From positions 2,375 to 17,820 of the forward strand of contig DLTN01000053.1 of assembly GCA_002500925.1 (NCBI GenBank): a stretch of 15,446 nucleotides of DNA, in the 5' to 3' direction. Below the pieces are notes generated by a model. That model was not told the DNA's origin, made no database searches, and worked only from the letters and a program-made list of their open reading frames with translations. Every line of letters begins with the position of its first letter. Positions within the stretch are counted from its first letter, which is position 1. Below are positions 6,748 through 13,262 of the stretch, one piece after another. The position numbers were made by a program, and so were the translations under genes. Source of the stretch: Gemmatimonadales bacterium UBA7835 (lineage in GTDB: Bacteria; Gemmatimonadota; Gemmatimonadetes; Longimicrobiales; Gaopeijiaceae).

Positions 6748-7932
6748 ATGATTCGCATCAAGTGGCCCGTCGCTCTGGCGACATTATTTGTGATGCTGCT
6801 GGGGTGGTATCTACTCTACACCCAGCAGCTCTTCAGGCGTGTCCAAGAGAATTCAGAACTTCTCTCTAGAATCTATACTGAGGTGCAGGAGGGTTTGGTC
6901 TCTCAGGACCAGACCGAGGTGACGCAGTCTCTTCTAGAACTGCAGCGCATTGTAACAGAGTCGGGGGTGCCTCTCGTCGTAATGGGGCCCACAGACACTG
7001 TGCTGAACCATGTAAATCTTCCGTTCGAGGTAGATGTGGGGACGGCTGAGGGCCAAGAGCGCGTTCGAGCATATGTGCGCAAACTAGATGAAAAACATAG
7101 TCCGGTAGGAGATCCGCTAGGAGCACAGCAAATACACTTCGGTGATTCTCCCGAGGCTCGAAGTTTGAGGTCGGTTCCTTTTTTACAGGCAGCGGGGCTG
7201 CTTCTGACAGTATTTATCGGCTTGCTAGTAATCCGTTACCAGCGAAGGGCTGAGGGAGAACGGGCCTGGACATCAATGGCTCGAGAGCTCGCGCACCAGT
7301 TAGGCACGCCTCTCTCTTCACTGGCAGGATGGCTTGAGGTCCTGAGGCTACCGGAACGTGACCGGCCTGGGGATCTCGACGACCTCGATATCGCGAGTTC
7401 GATCGGCGAAGACCTTGAGAGACTCGAGCGGGTCAGTCATCGTTTCGAACTCATAGGGACGGAACCTGAGCTTGAAGGTTTGTCGGTTCGGCAAGTTGTT
7501 GAGGATCTGGAGGGTTATTTGGCTGCGAGGATTCCTCGGTTAGCGAAGAAGGGGGTCGAGCTCATCGTTGATATCCCTCACGGACTGCCCCGGGTTAAGG
7601 GCAACGAGGTTCTTCTAATATGGGCGCTTGAGAACGTTGTGAAGAATGCGCTTGATGCTCTTGCCGGCCGTGGGGGAAAAATTACGATCTACGCGCGGGA
7701 GATCGGAGGGCAGTGGGTAAGCCTCCGGATCCGCGATTCAGGGCCCGGGATCTCTCCTGAAGTGCGTGACAAGATCTTCGAGCCCGGAGTGTCAACTAAA
7801 TCCGGTGGGTGGGGGGTTGGTCTAGCTCTGTCTCGCCGAATAGTTGAGGGTGTCCACAAGGGTAAGATCGAGCTTCTAGAGACCGTAGAGGGTACAACAT
7901 TTCAAATTCGCCTCCCTGTAGCAGAAGCCTGA
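6748..7932 (+). CDS. Membrane sensor histidine kinase
   Basis: A 394-residue two-transmembrane sensor kinase. TM1 is about residues 7-24 and TM2 about 146-163, enclosing an extracytoplasmic domain of about 120 residues with no recognised fold. The dimerisation/H-box is ELAHQLGTPLSSL with phospho-acceptor H183. The ATPase domain has the N-box ENVVKNALDAL (295-305), the G1 box RDSGPGIS (329-336), the F-box IFEPGVSTK (343-351) and the G2 box GGWGVGLALSRR (353-364). All catalytic residues are present. There is no HAMP, PAS or receiver domain, and TM2 leads almost directly to the H-box. No response regulator is adjacent, so it is an orphan kinase in this window; the divergent receiver-only protein at 4249-4659 is a possible partner. 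The start ATG has no clear Shine-Dalgarno. It sits between serS (37 nt) and pcrA (19 nt) and is probably co-transcribed with them. The signal it senses is unknown. Confidence 0.93.
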   Translation: MIRIKWPVALATLFVMLLGWYLLYTQQLFRRVQENSELLSRIYTEVQEGLVSQDQTEVTQSLLELQRIVTESGVPLVVMGPTDTVLNHVNLPFEVDVGTAEGQERVRAYVRKLDEKHSPVGDPLGAQQIHFGDSPEARSLRSVPFLQAAGLLLTVFIGLLVIRYQRRAEGERAWTSMARELAHQLGTPLSSLAGWLEVLRLPERDRPGDLDDLDIASSIGEDLERLERVSHRFELIGTEPELEGLSVRQVVEDLEGYLAARIPRLAKKGVELIVDIPHGLPRVKGNEVLLIWALENVVKNALDALAGRGGKITIYAREIGGQWVSLRIRDSGPGISPEVRDKIFEPGVSTKSGGWGVGLALSRRIVEGVHKGKIELLETVEGTTFQIRLPVAEA

Positions 7933-7951
7933 GACTGACTGTCGTCTATTA

Positions 7952-10240
7952 ATGCAGGACTCATTCCAGACCCCTAGCCTCCATCTTCAAGGGCTGAACC
8001 CGGAGCAACTCCGTGCAGTAGAGCACTTCGAAGGCCCAATCCTAGTGCTGGCGGGTGCAGGATCGGGTAAGACGCGAGTCTTAACCGCCCGTGTATGTCA
8101 CCTCATCCACACCCACGGGGTGCCGGCGGACCGTATTATGGCCGTCACGTTTACGAACAAAGCTGCGGGTGAAATGAAGGAGCGTATAGCGCGTCTCTTG
8201 GGCGCGGAACCGGGAGGCATGTGGGTGGGAACTTTCCACGCTCTTGGTGCAAGACTCCTTAGGCGGCATGCTGATCGACTAGGATGGGATCGCACGTTCA
8301 GTATTTTTGATGCTGACCAATCGCTCCGTCTGGTTAAGACGGTACAGGATGAGGCAGGGCTTGATCGTAAGCGGTGGAGTCCGAAAGCGATTAAGAACGC
8401 GATCAGCAACGCCAAGAATCAGCTGATCACAGCAACCGACTTTGCCGCTGAAAACGATGGATCCTTCGATCTTTTCATGCGTAACGTTGCGAAGGTATAT
8501 CCAGAATATCAGAAAGCGTTGAAGAACCAGAATGCGTTCGATTTCGATGACTTGCTGATGAAGCCCGTTGAGCTTTTCGAGAATTCGTCAGACCTGATTG
8601 AGCGGTATCGAGAACGTTTCGCCTTCGTGCTTGTTGACGAATATCAGGATACTAATCGTGCACAGTTTCGGTTTGTCGAACTACTAGCTGGACATCACAC
8701 AAACCTCATGGTCGTTGGAGATGACGACCAGTCAATCTACGGTTGGCGGGGTGCCGACATTAAGAACATCCTAGATTTTGAGGATGCATTTCCCGCAGCG
8801 GTGACAGTGCGCCTGGAGCAGAATTATCGCTCGAGCCGCAACATTCTTCAGGCGGCGAATCACGTGATTGCCGAAAACCTGAATCGTAAGGGAAAGACTT
8901 TGCGAACGGAGCGGGTTAGTGGTGAAAAGATCACGACGCTGGAATCGTTTGATGAGAATGACGAGGCTCGATGGATAGTCCGTGAGATTGAGACCTCCCT
9001 CCGAGAGGCATCAGGATCGTCATACTCCTCAACTGCGGTCCTGTATAGAACCAATGCTCAGGCTCGCGCCCTAGAGGATGCCTTTCGGCGCCAAGGGATT
9101 CCTTACCAGGTCGTCGGAAGCGTCCGTTTCTACGAAAGGCGTGAGATCCAAGATGTCTTGGCGTATCTTAGGCTTATCTCGAACCCTAGAGACGCTGTAG
9201 CGTTCGCAAGGATTGTGAATTATCCGAGACGAGGGATAGGTCTTACGAGTCAGGAGCACCTCGGACTGTGGGCCCACGAGCAGGGTATTTCTCTGCTGGA
9301 AGCATCAATGCGTGCGAGTGAGGTGCAGAACTTGAGAACAGCTGGCGCCCAGGGACTCACGCGGTTTGCTGAGCTTGTCCAGCGCTTCAGTATTCGCGCC
9401 GCCCAGGCCACCGTCGGAGAACTTCTGGAGGAGTTGATCGAGGAGCTGGATCTAGTTCGGCACCTGATTAAAGAGGGGCCGGAGGGAGAAGATCGGGCAC
9501 GAAACGTCTCCGAACTGATCGCTGGTGCGGTCGACTTCGATGCGACCCAGTTACTGAGCATAGCGAAAGAAGATGCAGACGGCTTCACAGAGCTTGACCT
9601 GTTCCTACAGCAGGTGGCGTTGGTGGCGGATGTTGATCGACTTGACCCGAATGCTGACGTTGTAACACTGATGACTTTGCATAATGCAAAGGGCTTAGAG
9701 TTCCCTATCGTTTTTATAGCTGGGATGGAAGAAGGGCTGTTTCCACTGGGCCGAGCCTATGATGAACCTGACACCTTGGAAGAGGAGCGCCGTCTGTTCT
9801 ACGTCGGTATTACCCGAGCCGAGGATAAGCTGACGATTTGCTGGGCGAGACAACGTCGTCGTGCCGGTGATTTCAACTACAACACACGTTCATCATTTCT
9901 GGATGCGGTCCCGGAAGAGTTAGTTGAAGAGAGGAGGACGAAGCGTCTAAGCGTTACCGGTAGGATGGCGCCGCATCACGGTCGACGGGCGTGGCAATCT
10001 GGTGGTGGCCATCATGAAGAGGGGGAGTATGAGAACGAATCTGATCCGGACTATTCGTTGAACCAAGATACTCCCCGCTTCGTAAAGGGTGAGAGGGTTG
10101 TGCACGAGACTTTTGGGTCCGGCTCGGTGGTTGAGATTTCGGGTTTTGGTCGAGATCTCAAGGTGACTGTCGACTTCGAAGATGCAGGCATGAAAAGACT
10201 GCTACTTCGGTATGCGGCACTTGAGAAAGATTGGCCGTGA
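7952..10240 (+). CDS. pcrA: UvrD/PcrA-type superfamily 1 DNA helicase
   Basis: A 3'-to-5' ATP-dependent DNA helicase used in nucleotide-excision and mismatch repair and in removing RecA or stalled transcription complexes. At 762 residues it is a normal length. Motifs in order: Q-motif LNPEQLRAV (15-23), Walker A AGAGSGKT (34-41), Ia TFTNKAAGEM (66-75), Walker B VDEYQDTN (228-235), III GDDDQSIYGWRG (256-267), IV LEQNYRSS (288-295), V TLMTLHNAKGLEF (572-584) and VI EEERRLFYVGITRAEDKL (610-627). The C terminus has a linker (about 640-685) and a Tudor-like domain beginning RFVKGERVVHETFGSGSVVE, as in PcrA and UvrD, where it contacts RNA polymerase. The linker holds an unusual His/Gly/Glu-rich stretch. 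The ATG is 19 nt after the kinase gene. uvrD and pcrA names are interchangeable here, and I cannot choose between them from sequence. Confidence 0.96.
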   Translation: MQDSFQTPSLHLQGLNPEQLRAVEHFEGPILVLAGAGSGKTRVLTARVCHLIHTHGVPADRIMAVTFTNKAAGEMKERIARLLGAEPGGMWVGTFHALGARLLRRHADRLGWDRTFSIFDADQSLRLVKTVQDEAGLDRKRWSPKAIKNAISNAKNQLITATDFAAENDGSFDLFMRNVAKVYPEYQKALKNQNAFDFDDLLMKPVELFENSSDLIERYRERFAFVLVDEYQDTNRAQFRFVELLAGHHTNLMVVGDDDQSIYGWRGADIKNILDFEDAFPAAVTVRLEQNYRSSRNILQAANHVIAENLNRKGKTLRTERVSGEKITTLESFDENDEARWIVREIETSLREASGSSYSSTAVLYRTNAQARALEDAFRRQGIPYQVVGSVRFYERREIQDVLAYLRLISNPRDAVAFARIVNYPRRGIGLTSQEHLGLWAHEQGISLLEASMRASEVQNLRTAGAQGLTRFAELVQRFSIRAAQATVGELLEELIEELDLVRHLIKEGPEGEDRARNVSELIAGAVDFDATQLLSIAKEDADGFTELDLFLQQVALVADVDRLDPNADVVTLMTLHNAKGLEFPIVFIAGMEEGLFPLGRAYDEPDTLEEERRLFYVGITRAEDKLTICWARQRRRAGDFNYNTRSSFLDAVPEELVEERRTKRLSVTGRMAPHHGRRAWQSGGGHHEEGEYENESDPDYSLNQDTPRFVKGERVVHETFGSGSVVEISGFGRDLKVTVDFEDAGMKRLLLRYAALEKDWP

Positions 10241-10261
10241 GTGTGCCCTAGCTACTGATAT

Positions 10262-10275
10262 CTGGGTGAGCCCAG
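10262..10275. terminator. Hairpin between convergent genes, possible terminator
   Basis: CTGGG at 10262-10266 pairs perfectly with CCCAG at 10271-10275 around a TGAG loop. A second, imperfect stem follows (GGCT at 10279-10282 with AGCC just downstream). They lie between the pcrA stop and the end of the minus-strand coiled-coil gene. No T-run follows on either strand, so termination is only inferred from position. Confidence 0.3.
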
Positions 10276-10287
10276 GGAGGCTGGAAC

Positions 10288-10896
10288 CTAAGCCCCTTCG
10301 CCTGCATCATTGGGTGGCTCAACCTCCCGGTTTTTCCCATCCTGGCTTTTTCCAACGTTGAACTCAATGGGTTCGTCTTCTGCACGCACGCTGGGCGTTT
10401 CGTTGACTTCCTCGCCAGTGTTTGGTGAAGGAGAAGTGATCTCTCGGGCGCCGGCACGGAACCCTCGCATTGTTGAGGCGGTGTCTATAAAAAGTTCTTC
10501 TGCCTCTCGCTGGATTACCTCAATTAGGGCATTGAAATCTTCTAGTCTGTCTCCGATGTGTCCCGACATCTTATTAAGACGTTCTGATAGAATTCGGATC
10601 GACGAATTAAGTTTTTCGAGGTCTGATCGAAGCGACTGGGTTATGAACTCCAGGTTATCCGATATGATCTTCGCCCGGTCAGATACGGGTCCGATGGCGT
10701 CTTCAGCCCGGCCTCTCAAGTCTTCCAGCATCCGGTTGATACGTATTAGGGCAGTCAAAGCAACGATCAGCAGTGCCACAAGCGCTAATGCGATGACGAT
10801 TGTGGCCATTTGCGAAAAAATGACCAGTTTGCTGCCGGGGACAGCAGATTGTGCGAGAGCGATTAGAGGTGAACTCATGCCCAGAAGATAATGCAC
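10288..10896 (-). CDS. Membrane-anchored coiled-coil protein (DUF948-like)
   Basis: A 202-residue protein with one clear transmembrane helix at about residues 31-51 (ATIVIALALVALLIVALTAL), a short N-terminal part and a long helical/coiled-coil region (about 52-145) with spaced hydrophobic residues (MLEDLRGRAEDAIGPVSDRA, then FITQSLRSDLEKLNSSIRIL). The last 50 residues are polar and probably disordered. The layout resembles DUF948-type envelope proteins, but I cannot assign it firmly and no catalytic residues are visible. Start: GTG at 10896 has GGAG 8 nt upstream; an internal ATG at 10878 has no good ribosome site, so GTG is preferred. It is divergent from murA, separated by 237 nt, and convergent with pcrA. 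It appears to be a single-gene transcript. A role in envelope or division is a guess from the topology. Confidence 0.7.
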   Translation of the reverse strand: MHYLLGMSSPLIALAQSAVPGSKLVIFSQMATIVIALALVALLIVALTALIRINRMLEDLRGRAEDAIGPVSDRAKIISDNLEFITQSLRSDLEKLNSSIRILSERLNKMSGHIGDRLEDFNALIEVIQREAEELFIDTASTMRGFRAGAREITSPSPNTGEEVNETPSVRAEDEPIEFNVGKSQDGKNREVEPPNDAGEGA

Positions 10897-11133
10897 AGTG
10901 AGGTCTCCGTGTTTTGCTCCGGCACGGATCCTGCACTTGAGGTCCAGTGGGTCCGATGAGCCGATGTCTTTGGTGGTGAAGAACGATTAAGGGGGTCTAT
11001 AGCAGCACTAAGTGCAATGGTGCAGTTGGCGAGGTCCATTGAGTGCAGGTATCTTCCGCCTTAATCAGCTGGGCCGTTGGCTCGAGCAGGTCGGCTCTGG
11101 CCTGTACCCTTCTTAACGTATTTTCAGGATGAT
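10897..11133. promoter_or_regulatory. Divergent intergenic region with clustered short GTGCA/TGCAC repeats
   Basis: A 237-nt region between two divergent genes with no convincing ORF. It contains a perfect 8-bp inverted repeat (CCTGCACT 10930-10937, AGTGCAGG 11042-11049), a direct repeat GAGGTCCA (10939-10946 and 11031-11038), the palindrome GCACTAAGTGC (11005-11015) and CAATGG/CCATTG (11015-11020, 11036-11041). These suggest regulator sites or a structured leader for murA. I could not find a good -35/-10 pair on either strand. Confidence 0.35.
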
Positions 11134-12414
11134 ATGGGGACCTTCGTGGTCGAAGGCGGACACCGGCTTGAGGGTCGGATACGCCCTGCAGGGAACAAGA
11201 ACTCGGCGTTACCATGCTTGGCAGCGGCTGTGCTTTGTCCCGAACCTGTAACCTTTGAGAACGTCCCAAGAATTAGAGACGTTCTTACGTTTTTGAGTAT
11301 CATAGAGTCGCTAGGAGCTGATGTTGCGTGGTCCGGGTCTAACGAGCTGACCATAGACGCTGGATCGGTTCACACTAATCGTGTGGACGCGGCTATGGCG
11401 CGTCGGATTCGAGCTTCTGTGCTTCTAGCCGGACCGTTGCTTGCCCGATTTGGGCACGTGGAGCTTCCGCCGCCGGGTGGGGACGTGATTGGTCGGCGGC
11501 GCATGGACACGCATTTCCTCGCTTTCGAGGCGCTGGGATGTGAGGTGACACTGAATCGTGGTTATGAAATCAGTGCCGAGCATCTTATAGGTGCAGACTT
11601 CTTCCTTGATGAGCCGTCGGTGACAGGCACAGAAAATGCCATCATGGCGGCGGTTAGAGCTTCGGGTGAAACAAAGATACGCAATGCTGCTGCGGAGCCC
11701 CATGTGCAAGACCTCTGCCATCTTTTGAATGGGATGGGCGCTCAGATCTCAGGTATCGGAACCCACGTGCTTACAATCGACGGAGTGAGAGACCTTAACG
11801 GTACACATTTCCGGATCGGTGCGGACCACATCGAGACGGGCTCGTTCATTGGCCTTGCCGCTGTAACGCGGAGTGACATTACAATCGAGGGCGCGCCGGT
11901 TGACCATCTCGACTCAACATTGATAGGGTTTAGACGGCTGGGCATCCGCTGTGAGGTGGTTGGTCGCGATCTTTCAGTGTATGGCTCCGAAGAACACCGG
12001 ATCCAGATGGACGCCTTTGGCGCTGTGCCGAAGCTGGACGACGGTCCTTGGCCAGCGTTCCCAGCGGACCTCACATCGATAGCGCTTGTTGCAGCAACCC
12101 AATGCCATGGTACAGTCTTGATTCACGAGAAGATGTTCGAGTCTCGTATGTACTTTACCGACAAGCTCGTAGGACTCGGGGCCTCAATCATTTTATGCGA
12201 TCCGCATCGAGCAGTCGTAGTTGGCCCGAGCCCACTCAAAGGTGGGGTTGTAGAGAGCCCGGACATTCGTGCCGGTATGGCTCTGCTAATAGCAGCACTT
12301 GGTGCAGAGGGTAGGTCAGAGATCCACAATATCCATCAGATTGAGCGCGGATACGAGATGATTGATGAACGGCTCGGTCGATTGGGTGCAAAGATCGAGC
12401 GGATTGAAGGATGA
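11134..12414 (+). CDS. murA: UDP-N-acetylglucosamine 1-carboxyvinyltransferase, Cys-to-Asp variant
   Basis: MurA transfers enolpyruvate from PEP to UDP-GlcNAc, the first committed step of peptidoglycan synthesis, in the cytoplasm. The product has 426 residues (family about 420). Visible are the N-terminal PAGNKNSALP (residues 18-27, with the conserved Lys22), IRASVLLAGPLLARFGHVEL (92-111), the active-site loop PPPGGDVIGRRRMD (112-125), TGTENAIMAA (164-173), WPAFPADLTS (306-315, catalytic Asp312), DIRAGMALLIAALGAEG (377-393) and a GYEMIDERLGRLGAKIE ending. In the loop the residue equal to E. coli Cys115 is Asp117. This change occurs in Mycobacterium and Chlamydia, where it leaves activity but prevents fosfomycin alkylation. 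The start is ATG 11134, with AGGA 4 nt upstream; an upstream TTG (11077) would add 19 unlike residues. The end overlaps an ATG (ATGA) of an interrupted ORF. The identification is firm; drug insensitivity is inferred. Confidence 0.96.
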   Translation: MGTFVVEGGHRLEGRIRPAGNKNSALPCLAAAVLCPEPVTFENVPRIRDVLTFLSIIESLGADVAWSGSNELTIDAGSVHTNRVDAAMARRIRASVLLAGPLLARFGHVELPPPGGDVIGRRRMDTHFLAFEALGCEVTLNRGYEISAEHLIGADFFLDEPSVTGTENAIMAAVRASGETKIRNAAAEPHVQDLCHLLNGMGAQISGIGTHVLTIDGVRDLNGTHFRIGADHIETGSFIGLAAVTRSDITIEGAPVDHLDSTLIGFRRLGIRCEVVGRDLSVYGSEEHRIQMDAFGAVPKLDDGPWPAFPADLTSIALVAATQCHGTVLIHEKMFESRMYFTDKLVGLGASIILCDPHRAVVVGPSPLKGGVVESPDIRAGMALLIAALGAEGRSEIHNIHQIERGYEMIDERLGRLGAKIERIEG

Positions 12415-12638
12415 GTGGCTCAGAAAGCCCACCCCGTCGATACTTTTTGCTAACCCGATGAGGTCCGAACTTCCGTTCACGGTGGATAGCTGCTAGGTGG
12501 GGCGGGGTTGAGCTGGACTGGTTACGCCCTGTGAAAGAGGGGGCTTTCGGGCAATCAGGGTGGACCGAGGTCAAACTCCAGTTCCTCAGTCGGGTTGAGC
12601 GAGTCTCTCGCCTCTTCTATATTCTCCCTCCGTTATAG
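12411..12638 (+). pseudogene. Possible small ORF coupled to murA, interrupted by an in-frame TGA
   Basis: An ATG overlapping the murA stop (ATGA) opens 16 codons (MSGSESPPRRYFLLTR), reaches a TGA at 12459-12461, then stays open in the same frame for 58 codons to TAG at 12636-12638. The later part is Trp- and Arg-rich (GPNFRSRWIAARWGG, then VELDWLRPVKEGAF). An intrinsic terminator starts 27 nt after the TAG, as expected after a gene. TGA is a normal stop here (DUF922, kinase and pcrA genes end in it). A single TGG-to-TGA change would explain it. Other options are selenocysteine (no convincing SECIS-type hairpin or known motif seen) or chance, since the sigma-70-like promoter at 12595-12623 overlaps its 3' end. 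I do not recognise the family. Low confidence. Confidence 0.3.
12595..12623 (+). promoter_or_regulatory. Sigma-70-like promoter upstream of rimP-nusA leader
   Basis: TTGAGC (12595-12600), a 17-nt spacer and TATATT (12618-12623). The -10 matches 5 of 6 and the -35 matches 4 of 6 (TTGA core). Transcription would start near 12630, about 130 nt before the rimP ATG, and pass through the terminator at 12665-12695. It is the best promoter-like pair I found in the window. Confidence 0.5.
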
Positions 12639-12664
12639 CTGCGAAGTTTGCGGCGGCAGTATCG

Positions 12665-12695
12665 AAGTGGGGGAGTTGGTCGCCCCCGCTTTTTT
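12665..12695 (+). terminator. Intrinsic terminator in the rimP-nusA leader
   Basis: GTGGGGG at 12667-12673 pairs with CCCCCGC at 12683-12689 (one T-G wobble) around a 9-nt loop (AGTTGGTCG), directly followed by six T residues (12690-12695). Two A-T pairs at the base extend it to 12665. This is a textbook Rho-independent terminator on the plus strand. It either ends the murA transcript or, given the promoter just upstream, acts as an attenuator of rimP-nusA. It lies 65 nt before the rimP start. Confidence 0.82.
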
Positions 12696-12760
12696 ATTCG
12701 ATGTGGACTTGGGGTTCGCTGCTTATGCGGCGCACCCCTCGTTGCTGAATGGAGATTTCT

Positions 12761-13252
12761 ATGCGGTCCGTCCCGGAGATAGATGGAGGGCTAGAATGCC
12801 GTGTTGAGGAACTTGGCTACGAAGTAGTTGAGTTGCGTTGGGCGGGCAGTGGTCATAGGCCTATGCTAAAGCTTCGCATCGATCGCTCGGATACTATCCC
12901 GGGCCAAGGAGTGACCGTGGACGAGTGCGCTCGGGTAAGTCGAGATCTCGAGTCCTGGTTGGATGAGCACGAAGGGATTTCCGAGAGGTATGTGCTCGAA
13001 GTTTCATCGCCCGGAGTTGATCGGCCGCTGTCGCGGCCGCGTGATTTCGAGCGGTTTAAGGGAGAGTGCGTTGCCGTGAACGGAAAGGAAGTACTTTTGG
13101 GAAGGGCAACGAGGCTTGAAGGGGAATTACTCGGGCTAGCGGAGTCTGGAACTGACAATGAGTCGGTTCTGCTGCGCCTGCCGAGCGGCGAGGAGGTGGG
13201 TATTTTGCGGTCAGAGATCCGAAAAACCCATCTCGTCTTCACGTGGGAGTGA
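12761..13252 (+). CDS. rimP: Ribosome maturation factor RimP
   Basis: RimP assists assembly of the 30S ribosomal subunit in the cytoplasm. The 163-residue product matches the family in size and has the hallmark YVLEVSSPGVDRPL at residues 77-90, preceded by the N-terminal domain with VEELGYEVVELRW (15-27) and VTVDECARVSRDLESWLDE (51-69). The C-terminal SH3-like domain holds LPSGEEVGILRSEIRKTHLV. I chose ATG 12761 over the in-frame ATG at 12749 because GGAG lies 6 nt before it. It is followed after 10 nt by nusA, the universal arrangement. Expression is probably set by the leader terminator and promoter upstream. Nothing odd in the protein itself. Confidence 0.93.
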   Translation: MRSVPEIDGGLECRVEELGYEVVELRWAGSGHRPMLKLRIDRSDTIPGQGVTVDECARVSRDLESWLDEHEGISERYVLEVSSPGVDRPLSRPRDFERFKGECVAVNGKEVLLGRATRLEGELLGLAESGTDNESVLLRLPSGEEVGILRSEIRKTHLVFTWE

Positions 13253-13262
13253 GGAGAAGAAA

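Noticed and set aside
6738..6750. TATAGC just before the histidine kinase ATG as a -10 for a leaderless transcript
   Set aside because: No -35-like hexamer at the right distance; the gene is 37 nt after serS and better explained as part of the same operon.
10310..10891. A long plus-strand ORF opposite the coiled-coil gene
   Set aside because: Ser- and Arg-rich translation typical of an antisense shadow. The minus-strand frame has a transmembrane helix, amphipathic pattern and ribosome site.
10996..11020. ATAGCAGCACT..GTGCA upstream of murA resembles a stretch near the murA 3' end (about 12290-12307)
   Set aside because: 16 of 18 bases match, but about two such pairs are expected by chance in a window this size, and the surroundings do not align.
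12459..12495. A bacterial SECIS element after the in-frame TGA
   Set aside because: Only a small CCG/CGG stem is seen just downstream, without the expected longer stem and apical loop, and the residues around the TGA do not fit a known redox motif.
12236..12574. A 112-codon minus-strand ORF across the end of murA and the following gap
   Set aside because: It is mostly antisense to a strongly conserved gene, has an odd composition (many Ser, Pro, His) and no recognisable domain or ribosome site.
12595..12807. A 70-codon plus-strand ORF with a CxxC (SCEVCGG) before and into rimP
   Set aside because: Its TTG start is the -35 element of the promoter, the terminator lies inside it, and it overlaps the start of rimP in another frame.
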